From assembly GCA_002255315.1 (NCBI GenBank), contig NCBD01000051.1:1-6633 (forward strand): a stretch of DNA of 6,633 nt, given 5' to 3'. This DNA is from Actinobacteria bacterium 21-64-8. Lineage in GTDB: Bacteria; Actinomycetota; Acidimicrobiia; Acidimicrobiales; RAAP-2. Of this stretch, positions 1-5,559 are shown in pieces (within the stretch, counting starts at the first letter, position 1; each line of letters begins with the position of its first letter). Under the pieces are notes generated by a model. It worked only from the letters and a program-made list of their open reading frames with translations, had not been told where the DNA came from and ran no database searches. Both the position numbers and the translations under genes were made by a program.

Positions 1-519
1 TCCGGCGTCCGCGCTGAAACTAAATCGCGGTACGCCGTTCGCGCCGTCGTCGATCAGCGCACAGTTCACGACTCCATCACAGGTCACCACCTTCACGCCA
101 ATGCCCCCCGGCGGCGGCGTCGCGGGAGTGAGTTGGCGCGTCGTGGCGTCAAAGCGCCACAGCAGGTCAGTGCGTCCGAACGATCCCGCGAACAGACACG
201 ACGACGCCGTACAGGCGGCGGCGTCGAGTCGGGGCGTCGCGCTCGCGGGCGTGGCGAGTGGGTACCAGTGACCACTGGGCGTCATGAACTGAGCGCTCGC
301 GACCGGCCCGACGCCGAGCGAGGACGTGCCCGCCGCGACACAGACGCTCGACGTCGTACACGCCACCTCGGACAGTCCCACCGAGATGCTGGTGGCCGGT
401 ACGCCGTCAATCAGACTGGCGGCGTGAGGAGCGCTGGTGCCACAGGCGCTCAGTGCGAGCGCCGCACCCAGTGCGAGGGGCCCCGCGATCACACGACGAA
501 AGGCTCGAGAGGGATGCAC
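1..519 (-). CDS. Secreted lipoprotein with paired-cysteine repeats, N-terminal part (runs off left edge)
   Basis: An open minus-strand frame runs without a stop from a GTG at 519 to the window edge (173 codons). It begins with a textbook lipoprotein signal: a basic n-region (SRAFRR, residues 4-9), a hydrophobic core rich in Ala and Leu, and the lipobox LSAC with the lipidated Cys at residue 26, followed by GTSAP. The mature part carries three similar segments with two closely spaced cysteines, C54/C60 (VACTTSSVCVAAG), C103/C108 (AACTASSCLFAG) and C147/C153. The spacing of 49 and 44 residues suggests repeated beta-propeller-like blades with disulfides. The protein should be anchored to the outer face of the membrane. 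An in-frame TTG at 528 is an alternative start; neither start has a good Shine-Dalgarno. It lies 35 bp downstream of gabT on the same strand, so co-transcription is possible. Function is unknown: the repeat pattern resembles actinobacterial extracellular repeat proteins, but the C-terminus is not visible. Confidence 0.8.
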   Translation of the reverse strand, partial: MHPSRAFRRVIAGPLALGAALALSACGTSAPHAASLIDGVPATSISVGLSEVACTTSSVCVAAGTSSLGVGPVASAQFMTPSGHWYPLATPASATPRLDAAACTASSCLFAGSFGRTDLLWRFDATTRQLTPATPPPGGIGVKVVTCDGVVNCALIDDGANGVPRFSFSADAG

Positions 520-554
520 CGTTACCAACGCGCGGCGCCAACGGGCGCGTGTTC

Positions 555-1892
555 TTAGCTCGCCGAACGAACTGCGGCGCTCAAGACGGCGAGTCCATCG
601 GCGAGCTGTTCGTCGGTGATGACGAGGGGTGGCAAGAGGCGAATGACGTTGCCGTAAGTCCCCGCCGACAACGCGACGACGCCCTGCTGATTGCAGTAAC
701 TCACGATGGCCTTGGCGGCACTGGCGTTGGGATTCATGGTGCCAGGCTCAATGAGCTCAATGGCGACCATGGCGCCGCGGCCTCGAACGTCGCCAATTAT
801 GGCCACGTCTTGTTGCAGTGAGCGCAGCGCGGCGAGCATCGTGGCTCCGAGTTCGCGAGCTCGAGCGACGAGGTTCTGCTCGCGCAGCGTCGCGATGGTC
901 GCGAGCGCCGCCGCCGTCGCGACGGGATTGCCACCGTAGGTGCCCCCGAGGCCGCCCTCGTGCACCGCGTTCATCAGGTCCGCGCGACCGGTCACGCCCG
1001 CGAGCGGCATGCCGCCGGCGAGTCCCTTGGCGGTCGTGACCAGGTCGGGAATGACGCCCTCGTGGTTGACCGCGAACCAGTCGCCCGTACGACCAAAGCC
1101 ACTTTGAATTTCGTCGGCGATAAAGACGACGCCCTTTTGCGTGGTCCAGGCCGACAGCGCGGGCAAGAAGCCCTCGGCGGGGACGATGAAGCCCCCCTCA
1201 CCTTGGATGGGTTCAATGATGAGCGCGGCGACGTTCTCCGCGCCCACTTGGGTTTCGATGATTCGTATGGCCTGGGCCGCCGCGTCGGCGCCGCTGAGTC
1301 CATCTCGGAAGGGGTAGCTCATCGGCACGCGATAGATCTCCGGCGCGAAGGGACCGAAACGGTCCTTGTAGGGCATATTCTTCGCCGTCAGGGCCATCGT
1401 CAAATTGGTCCGGCCGTGGTAGGCGTGATCAAAGACGACGATCGCCGAACGCCCCGTCGCCAGACGCGCAATCTTGACGGCGTTTTCGACGGCTTCGGAG
1501 CCGGAGTTAAAGAGCGCACTGGTCTTGTCAAAGTCACCGGGCGTCAATGCCGCGAGTTCCTCACAGACCCGCACGTAACCTTCGTAGGGCGTCACCATGA
1601 AGCAGGTGTGCGTGAAGTTCGCCACCGCCTCGCTGACCGCGTCCACGAGGGCGGGTACGGCGTGGCCCACGGAGGTCACGGCGATGCCCGAGCCGAGGTC
1701 TAAGAGGCGATTGCCGTCAACGTCTTGGAGAATTGCCCCGTCGGCGCGTTCGATGTAGACGGGAAAGCCCTGGGTCAGACCGTGGCTCACGCTCGCGCGA
1801 CGTCGCGCGTGCAGGGCTTGGGACTTCGGCCCGGGTAGTTCGGTGACGACGCGGCGCTCGGTGCCGACTGATGATTCGATGGACGAAACCAT
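555..1892 (-). CDS. gabT: 4-aminobutyrate aminotransferase (class III PLP aminotransferase)
   Basis: This 445-residue protein should transfer the amino group of GABA to 2-oxoglutarate, giving succinate semialdehyde and glutamate, in the cytoplasm. All fold-type I class III landmarks are present: SGSEAVENA (130-138) for phosphate binding, AYHGRT (157-162) stacking on the cofactor, IIEPIQGEGG (225-234), IADEIQSGFGRTG with Asp260 for the pyridine nitrogen, and TTAKGLAGG with Lys289 as the Schiff-base lysine. GLGGTYGGNP (314-323) supplies the Thr from the partner subunit. Glu232 matches the E. coli GabT Glu211 position by its distance from the catalytic lysine, and Arg418 (NVIRLLPPL) matches the carboxylate-binding Arg398. 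These two, with GLGGTYGGNP, favour GabT over ornithine or diaminobutyrate aminotransferases. Length is close to the family norm (E. coli 426). The ATG start is fixed by AGGAG at 1903-1899, six bases upstream. No gabD or GABA permease is in view. A related omega-aminotransferase specificity cannot be excluded. Confidence 0.93.
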   Translation of the reverse strand: MVSSIESSVGTERRVVTELPGPKSQALHARRRASVSHGLTQGFPVYIERADGAILQDVDGNRLLDLGSGIAVTSVGHAVPALVDAVSEAVANFTHTCFMVTPYEGYVRVCEELAALTPGDFDKTSALFNSGSEAVENAVKIARLATGRSAIVVFDHAYHGRTNLTMALTAKNMPYKDRFGPFAPEIYRVPMSYPFRDGLSGADAAAQAIRIIETQVGAENVAALIIEPIQGEGGFIVPAEGFLPALSAWTTQKGVVFIADEIQSGFGRTGDWFAVNHEGVIPDLVTTAKGLAGGMPLAGVTGRADLMNAVHEGGLGGTYGGNPVATAAALATIATLREQNLVARARELGATMLAALRSLQQDVAIIGDVRGRGAMVAIELIEPGTMNPNASAAKAIVSYCNQQGVVALSAGTYGNVIRLLPPLVITDEQLADGLAVLSAAVRSAS

Positions 1893-1903
1893 GGTGCTCT
1901 CCT
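1893..1903 (-). promoter_or_regulatory. Shine-Dalgarno of gabT
   Basis: The minus strand reads AGGAG (1903-1899), then six bases, then ATG (1892-1890). It decides the gabT start and gives a local reference for good ribosome-binding-site spacing. Confidence 0.8.
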
Positions 1904-1936
1904 GGAACGTTCCGCGACGCGGACGTTCCTAGCGTA
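1904..1936 (-). promoter_or_regulatory. Candidate gabT promoter -10 and operator-like repeats
   Basis: The minus strand has TACGCT (1936-1931), fitting an actinobacterial -10 (TANNNT); no convincing -35 is seen. Just downstream are two similar boxes, GGAACGTCC (1929-1921) and the perfect palindrome GGAACGTTCC (1913-1904), whose starts are 16 bp apart. They would lie at the transcription start and in the leader, next to the Shine-Dalgarno, where a repressor could block gabT. This is inference; the boxes may be chance. Confidence 0.3.
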
Positions 1937-1965
1937 CTTCGCCACTTTCGAGCGTCGCCCGGGGA

Positions 1966-2001
1966 CGCGAACACCGGTGACCGAAGTCACCCGTGTTCGC
2001 G
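1966..2001 (-). terminator. Hairpin terminator downstream of tRNA-Ser
   Basis: Arms 1966-1981 and 1986-2001 pair over 16 positions with one C-C mismatch, closed by a four-base loop (CGAA on the plus strand). The stem begins two bases after the tRNA CCA end, where a terminator or a 3'-processing structure is expected. No T-run follows on the minus strand, so it would be a U-less hairpin of the kind often seen in actinomycetes. It would insulate gabT from the tRNA transcript. Confidence 0.6.
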
Positions 2002-2002
2002 C

Positions 2003-2090
2003 TGGCGGAGGAGGTGGGATTTGAACCCACGGTGCCCGTAGACACAGCAGTTTTCGAGACTGCCCGATTCGGCCGCTCTCGCACCCCTCC
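2003..2090 (-). tRNA. tRNA-Ser (anticodon CGA)
   Basis: The minus strand folds as a complete class II tRNA that reads UCG codons. Acceptor strand GGAGGGG (2090-2084) pairs with CTCCTCC (2013-2007), including one G-U. The anticodon stem GCAGT/ACTGC encloses the 7-base loop CTCGAAA with CGA at 2056-2054. A long variable arm, GTGTC-TACG-GGCAC, is diagnostic of serine tRNAs. The T arm is GTGGG-TTCAAAT-CCCAC. Discriminator G (2006) is followed by an encoded CCA (2005-2003). It is divergent from tadA; tadA beside a serine tRNA is a familiar actinobacterial arrangement. Confidence 0.95.
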
Positions 2091-2097
2091 GTCGACG

Positions 2098-2103
2098 AGT
2101 CTA
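2098..2103 (-). promoter_or_regulatory. Candidate -10 box of tRNA-Ser
   Basis: The minus strand reads TAGACT (2103-2098), matching TANNNT, ending seven bases before the mature tRNA 5' end at 2090. No good -35 sits upstream; that region is occupied by the 2107-2133 hairpin. Confidence 0.35.
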
Positions 2104-2106
2104 CAA

Positions 2107-2133
2107 CGCCCCCGAGAGCGACTTTCGGGGGCG
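2107..2133. repeat. Perfect 9-bp inverted repeat between tRNA-Ser and tadA
   Basis: CGCCCCCGA (2107-2115) and TCGGGGGCG (2125-2133) are exact reverse complements around a nine-base loop. The element fills most of the 51-bp divergent gap. On the tadA side it would end eight bases before the GTG and could fold in the leader; on the tRNA side it covers the -35 to spacer region. It could be a regulator site or an mRNA structure; the sequence does not decide. Confidence 0.5.
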
Positions 2134-2141
2134 CGACGAGG

Positions 2142-2609
2142 GTGGCTACGCTCAACGAAATAGAAAGCGACGAGCGATTCATGCGCGCAGCCCTCGATGC
2201 CGCGGCGTTAGCGGCCACGCACGATGACGTCCCCGTGGGTTGTGCGTTGGTCGTTGGCGACGAAATCATCGCCGTCGGTGAAAACCGGCGCGAAGTCGAC
2301 GCCGATCCGACAGCTCACGCTGAAGTCGTCGCGCTTCGTCGCGCGGCCCTGGCCCAGGGCCATTGGCGAATGGACGGCGTGACCGCGTACGTCACCCTCG
2401 AGCCGTGTGCGATGTGTGCGGGGGCGCTACTCAACGCGCGCGTGGAACGCGTGGTCATCGGCGCGCTCGACGAGAAGGCCGGGGCGGTGGGGTCGCGCTA
2501 CAACCTCTTGAGTGACCCGCGACTGTTGCACGAAGCGTCGTTGACCTACGACGTCTTGAGCGATGAGTCGGCCCAGTTACTGCGAACGTTTTTCGAGTCG
2601 CGTCGATGA
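2142..2609 (+). CDS. tadA: tRNA adenosine(34) deaminase TadA
   Basis: This 155-residue zinc-dependent cytidine-deaminase-fold enzyme should convert A34 to inosine in tRNA-Arg(ACG), letting it read CGU, CGC and CGA. The N-terminal helix and DDVPVGCALV (28-37) lead to TAHAEVVAL, where His59 is a zinc ligand and Glu61 the proton shuttle. EPCAMCAGAL supplies zinc ligands Cys89 and Cys92. ARVERVVIGALDEKAGAVGS and the C-terminal FFESRR are typical of TadA, and the length is normal. The GTG at 2142 keeps the usual residues before the first helix, but GAGG directly abuts it with no spacer, so the ribosome-binding site is poor. An ATG at 2181 is the other choice and would trim 13 residues. It is divergent from tRNA-Ser and convergent with the secreted protein gene, 17 bp away. 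The guanine-deaminase sister family is less likely given the length and these motifs. Confidence 0.93.
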   Translation: MATLNEIESDERFMRAALDAAALAATHDDVPVGCALVVGDEIIAVGENRREVDADPTAHAEVVALRRAALAQGHWRMDGVTAYVTLEPCAMCAGALLNARVERVVIGALDEKAGAVGSRYNLLSDPRLLHEASLTYDVLSDESAQLLRTFFESRR

Positions 2610-2613
2610 CGCG
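2599..2613. terminator. Possible short bidirectional terminator between convergent genes
   Basis: CGCGTC (2599-2604) and GACGCG (2608-2613) pair perfectly around a three-base loop and overlap the tadA stop codon. It is the only hairpin seen in the 17-bp convergent gap region. The stem is short and has no T-run. Confidence 0.2.
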
Positions 2614-2626
2614 TCGCGTGTAGAAC

Positions 2627-4273
2627 TCACAGCCACGTCACGACGCCTGGGGTTACGCCGCCACTGAGGACCGTGGGAACGCCCGTGCACACTGACCGAG
2701 GTGGCGTCGCGACGTAGAACGTCGATGGCGCGGCAAAGCGAATCACGACCCCGGTCATCGTCTGCGCGGCGCAGAAGCTCTTGGTGTAGTGACCCGCAGC
2801 CTCGCTTTCGAGTACCACGCTGGCGAGACCACCGTGGGCCCTGAGTACGACGAAGCCCCCACGTTTGCCGTTATACGAGATGTAGGGCTGGGTCTTGATG
2901 GGTGCGTGCGTAGGACCGTGGACGGGTTGTGTCGCGGGATAGCCGTTCAGGTAACAGGCGCGAGAGCCGTGATTCGTAAAGACGATAGGAAAGTCGAGTG
3001 TTGACGCAGGGATCCCCGTCATCGTGGGGTGCAGGTGGACCGTCGTGCCCGTCGAGGCGCTACAAATCGAGAGATGCTCGTACGTCCCCGCAACCAGGCC
3101 GGGTAACTGGTGCCACGTGGTGGCGTTGAGCGTACGAAACTGCGCCCCACCCGAGATGCCATAGATCGCTCCCGACGCGCCAAAGGTGCTCACGTACGAC
3201 GGTGCACCCCCGTAATTGGTCAAGGGGAGACTGAATCTCTTCCACTGGCGCCCGCCATCTCGGCTCACCTCGAGACTGTTTGACGCGCCACCCATCGCGC
3301 CAAAGAGCCACGCGTGATTCTCGGAGTAGTACAAGGTGTTGATGACGTCGCCGATGCTGTTCTTCGCGCTCCCCATCTGGCTCGCCTTGGAGAGCAGACG
3401 CCAGGTCGAAAGGGAAGGGGTGCGCGACTGCCACAGTTCGCTCGTCCCTTGGCTCATCCCGCCGTCGCCAAAGCAGTAGAGCAACGGCGAAGCGCCCGGG
3501 TCGATCAAGAGTTGCTGGGGCGAGGGGCCCTCACAAGGATTCTTCGCGAGTTGCCACGACTTTCCATTATTCGTGGTGCGCAGTAGCGACGAGTGACTGG
3601 CTTCGTGACCGCCTTCGGCGACCACGACGGTTGAGGTGGTGGCGCCCAGCACCGTCGCCGCGCGAAAGGCGCCGGCCGGTCCAAGTGCGGGGATGGGCGA
3701 CGACGTCGTCGGGGCCGTGGCCCCGACGACAAACGTGCTGAGTTCACTGGGGCACTTCAGCGGTCCGTAGGTTGGTGGTGGTTGGCGGCAGACGTCACTG
3801 GCGACGTAGACCCTTGGTCCCGCGATGGCGTAGGTCGGCCAGATGCCCGGGCTCTGCAGGCGTGACCACGAAATGCCCGCGTTCGTCGTGACGTAGATCG
3901 AACCTTCACTTGTCGAGAGATAGCCGACGTTGCCACTCACGAAGTCAAGGGACGACCCGGTCGTTGAGCTCATTTGATCGAACGACGTAATCGGCAGCGC
4001 GGCGCGCAGTGTCCAACTCACACCCCCCGTGATGGTGCGCGCGAGTGCGTACGAGGTGCTTCGTTGCGTGGCCGTGCCCACCACTGCGTAGCCGAGCGAA
4101 CCATTCACCATCGAGACGTACTTCAGTACCGTGTTTGGACCAAGTGAGGTGTCGGTTAACCGCGCGCCGTGGCGGAGCGAGATCGTAACGGTTGGAGAGG
4201 CGCTCGCCCCCGCGCGTGACGGCGTGATTGAGGACGCGAGGGCAAGTCCGAGCGCCAGCGTCGAGAGGCCCAC
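2627..4273 (-). CDS. Secreted Asp-box/BNR-repeat protein with C-terminal DUF4232-like domain
   Basis: A 548-codon frame counted from the GTG at 4273. Residues 3-22 form a hydrophobic signal-peptide core ending in an Ala-rich cleavage region (SRAGASA). At least four Asp-box-like motifs follow: ITGGVSW (81-87), TTNAGISW (129-136), TTNNGKSW (233-240) and SRDGGRQW (337-344). They imply a beta-propeller of the sialidase/YCF48-like kind, but nothing shows sialidase catalysis. Residues about 404-548 look like a DUF4232 domain: Cys404, FTNHGSRACYLNGYP (432-446) with Cys440, a GGLASVVL stretch, Cys501, Cys529 and a closing SGGV. The product is probably exported and cell-surface or extracellular; its role is unknown. 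The true start is likely upstream: the frame stays open to a TAA at 4333-4331, and the added residues (SSRAR) give the missing basic n-region, but no ATG, GTG or TTG lies there. It converges with tadA. Confidence 0.85.
   Translation of the reverse strand: MGLSTLALGLALASSITPSRAGASASPTVTISLRHGARLTDTSLGPNTVLKYVSMVNGSLGYAVVGTATQRSTSYALARTITGGVSWTLRAALPITSFDQMSSTTGSSLDFVSGNVGYLSTSEGSIYVTTNAGISWSRLQSPGIWPTYAIAGPRVYVASDVCRQPPPTYGPLKCPSELSTFVVGATAPTTSSPIPALGPAGAFRAATVLGATTSTVVVAEGGHEASHSSLLRTTNNGKSWQLAKNPCEGPSPQQLLIDPGASPLLYCFGDGGMSQGTSELWQSRTPSLSTWRLLSKASQMGSAKNSIGDVINTLYYSENHAWLFGAMGGASNSLEVSRDGGRQWKRFSLPLTNYGGAPSYVSTFGASGAIYGISGGAQFRTLNATTWHQLPGLVAGTYEHLSICSASTGTTVHLHPTMTGIPASTLDFPIVFTNHGSRACYLNGYPATQPVHGPTHAPIKTQPYISYNGKRGGFVVLRAHGGLASVVLESEAAGHYTKSFCAAQTMTGVVIRFAAPSTFYVATPPRSVCTGVPTVLSGGVTPGVVTWL
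3705..3730. repeat. Perfect 12-bp inverted repeat inside the Asp-box protein gene
   Basis: GTCGTCGGGGCC (3705-3716) and GGCCCCGACGAC (3719-3730) are exact reverse complements with a two-base spacer. The adjoining GACGACGTCGTC (3699-3710) is also a palindrome sharing the left arm, so two alternative foldings compete. It encodes a low-complexity Val-Gly-Ala-Thr-Pro-Ser linker between repeats. Confidence 0.6.
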
Positions 4274-4312
4274 TGCGTAGGTTCGAGCGCGTGACGAGTG
4301 CGACGTGGCGAC

Positions 4313-4326
4313 TACCTTTCTCTCCT
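4313..4326 (-). promoter_or_regulatory. Shine-Dalgarno pointing at a non-canonical GTA start
   Basis: The minus strand reads AGGAG (4326-4322), six bases, then GTA (4315-4313), in frame with the secreted Asp-box protein. Spacing and context (AGGAGAG) match those of gabT. By contrast, the GTG at 4273 has no Shine-Dalgarno. This suggests translation begins, or once began, at 4315. Confidence 0.5.
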
Positions 4327-4330
4327 CTCG

Positions 4331-4581
4331 TTAGGGTACCCAGGACGATGACGACGCGCCGGGCGCTCGTTGAGTCTGGGTTACGAGCGATCGCCGTCGT
4401 CGGGCGTGAATTCGTCTGATGGTCTCTGGCTGACTCGCGAACGTACCAAGGGTCCTAACGTGCTCGGTGCGGGTTCACGGGTCTCTCCGGGTCGTCAGGG
4501 TTTTCCCCGAGTCACGACATCGCATGGTCGACCTAACCTCGCGACAGAGCGGCAACGTCGTCGCCCGGGAACGAGGTTGTC
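4331..4581. other. Divergent intergenic region
   Basis: This 251-bp gap must hold promoters for the secreted protein (minus) and the ABC operon (plus). Candidate -10 boxes (TANNNT) are TACCCT on the minus strand (4338-4333, within the palindrome GGGTACCC at 4334-4341), and TAACGT (4456-4461) and TAACCT (4534-4539) on the plus strand. None has a convincing -35. A short palindrome, GGTCGACC, lies at 4526-4533. I see no credible coding sequence or RNA gene here. Confidence 0.35.
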
Positions 4582-4584
4582 GTG
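4573..4584 (+). promoter_or_regulatory. Shine-Dalgarno and GTG start of the ABC ATPase
   Basis: GAGG (4573-4576) precedes GTG (4582-4584) by five bases, supporting this start and therefore a stretch of about 20 residues ahead of the ATPase core. Confidence 0.6.
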
Positions 4585-5559
4585 GGCGCAGCAACGTTGG
4601 CGCATCAGCCCCCCGCCAATTTCGTCGACGGCCCCTGGGCGGTCGAGACCTATGGTCTCACGAAGCGCTTCGACAACAACGTCGCGGTCAACGACGTGGA
4701 ACTGCTCGTTCCCCGGGGCTGTGCCTTTGGCTACCTCGGACCGAACGGTGCGGGTAAGACCACGCTGATTCGGGTGCTGCTCGGGTTGACCCACGCGGAC
4801 GCGGGCACGATGAAGCTGCTGGGCGTCGAGGTGCCTAAACACCGCGACGTGGCGCTCGCGCGCGTGGGCGCGATTGTCGACGAGCCTCGATTTCACGCGC
4901 ACCTGACGGGACGGGAGAATCTCGAGATCCTCGCCGCCGCGCGCGAGCGCGCGGCACGGGGTCGTATCGACGCGGCGATGGAGCGGGTGGGTATGGCCCA
5001 ACGCGCGGACTTGAAGGTCGCCAAGTATTCGATGGGCATGCGTCAGCGTCTGGGCGTGGCCGCGTGCCTCCTCGGCGATCCGCAACTGCTGATCTTGGAC
5101 GAGCCAATGAATGGTTTGGACCCCGCGGGCATGCACGAGATGCGCGACATGATCAAGGGACTCGTCGCTGAGGGGCGCACCGTGATGTTGTCGTCGCACC
5201 TGCTCGACGAGGTGGAGCGTACCTGTGACGCGGTCGCCATTGTTGACCGCGGCAAGGTCATTCGACAAGGTTCGATTACTGAATTGTTGGCGGGCGCCGC
5301 GATGGAGATCGAGATCGACTGCGATGCCCCCGAGCGTGCCCGGACGCTGTTGGCGGCGACACCCCTCGGCGGCACGCTCAAGGTTCGTGAGTCGGGACTC
5401 TCGATTGAGCTGGCGTCTGGCTCGGGTCGTGGCGCCATTGCGGAGATCAATCGTGTCCTGGTCCACGAAGGTATTGACGTCTACCGACTCCAAGAGATTC
5501 AGGTCTCGCTCGAGTCGTGGTTCTTGCAAGTGACGAGTCGACTGGGAGAGCCCACGTGA
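4582..5559 (+). CDS. ABC transporter ATP-binding protein (BcrA/CcmA type)
   Basis: This 325-residue cytoplasmic ATPase should power the membrane protein encoded next. In order: an A-loop region YGLTKRF (24-30); Walker A GPNGAGKTT (53-61) with Lys59; the Q-loop region GAIVDEPRF, with Asp100 where most family members have Gln; LTGREN (108-113), typical of bacitracin-exporter-like ATPases; signature YSMGMRQRLGVA (149-160); Walker B LLILDEP (169-175); D-loop GLDP (178-181); and H-loop SSH (204-206). Residues about 235-325 form the C-terminal extension common in the single-ATPase ABC-2 family (drug, bacteriocin or sodium export). About 20 residues before the core are extra and fit the start chosen by GAGG upstream. 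The stop overlaps the permease start by four bases (GTGA), indicating translational coupling. The family is clear, but the substrate cannot be read from the sequence. Confidence 0.93.
   Translation: MGAATLAHQPPANFVDGPWAVETYGLTKRFDNNVAVNDVELLVPRGCAFGYLGPNGAGKTTLIRVLLGLTHADAGTMKLLGVEVPKHRDVALARVGAIVDEPRFHAHLTGRENLEILAAARERAARGRIDAAMERVGMAQRADLKVAKYSMGMRQRLGVAACLLGDPQLLILDEPMNGLDPAGMHEMRDMIKGLVAEGRTVMLSSHLLDEVERTCDAVAIVDRGKVIRQGSITELLAGAAMEIEIDCDAPERARTLLAATPLGGTLKVRESGLSIELASGSGRGAIAEINRVLVHEGIDVYRLQEIQVSLESWFLQVTSRLGEPT

Noticed and set aside
133..558. A 141-codon plus-strand open frame at the left edge
   Set aside because: Its translation is almost all Arg, Gly and Ala, whereas the opposite strand gives a clear lipoprotein signal and cysteine repeats.
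960..1703. A 247-codon plus-strand open frame antisense to gabT
   Set aside because: gabT is complete and motif-rich on the other strand; the antisense product is Arg-rich and unrecognisable.
2003..2090. tRNA-Ser as an integration (attachment) site for a mobile element
   Set aside because: There is no integrase, no repeated tRNA 3' fragment and no change in gene type nearby; the hairpin after the tRNA is better read as a terminator.
1787..2269. A minus-strand frame of 160 codons spanning the tRNA gene
   Set aside because: It reads through a well-folded tRNA-Ser and overlaps tadA, so it cannot be a real gene.
2627..4273. A true sialidase
   Set aside because: Asp-box motifs mark the propeller fold only; the arginine triad and catalytic Tyr/Glu/Asp of sialidases are not evident, and the C-terminus is DUF4232-like.
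4370..4768. Small plus-strand frames in the intergenic region
   Set aside because: They run into the ATPase in the wrong frame, are Arg/Ser-rich, and lack ribosome-binding sites.
4495..5529. A 344-codon minus-strand open frame antisense to the ABC ATPase
   Set aside because: The plus strand carries every ABC ATPase motif; the antisense translation is Arg/His/Gln-rich with no recognisable domain, a usual shadow in high-GC DNA.
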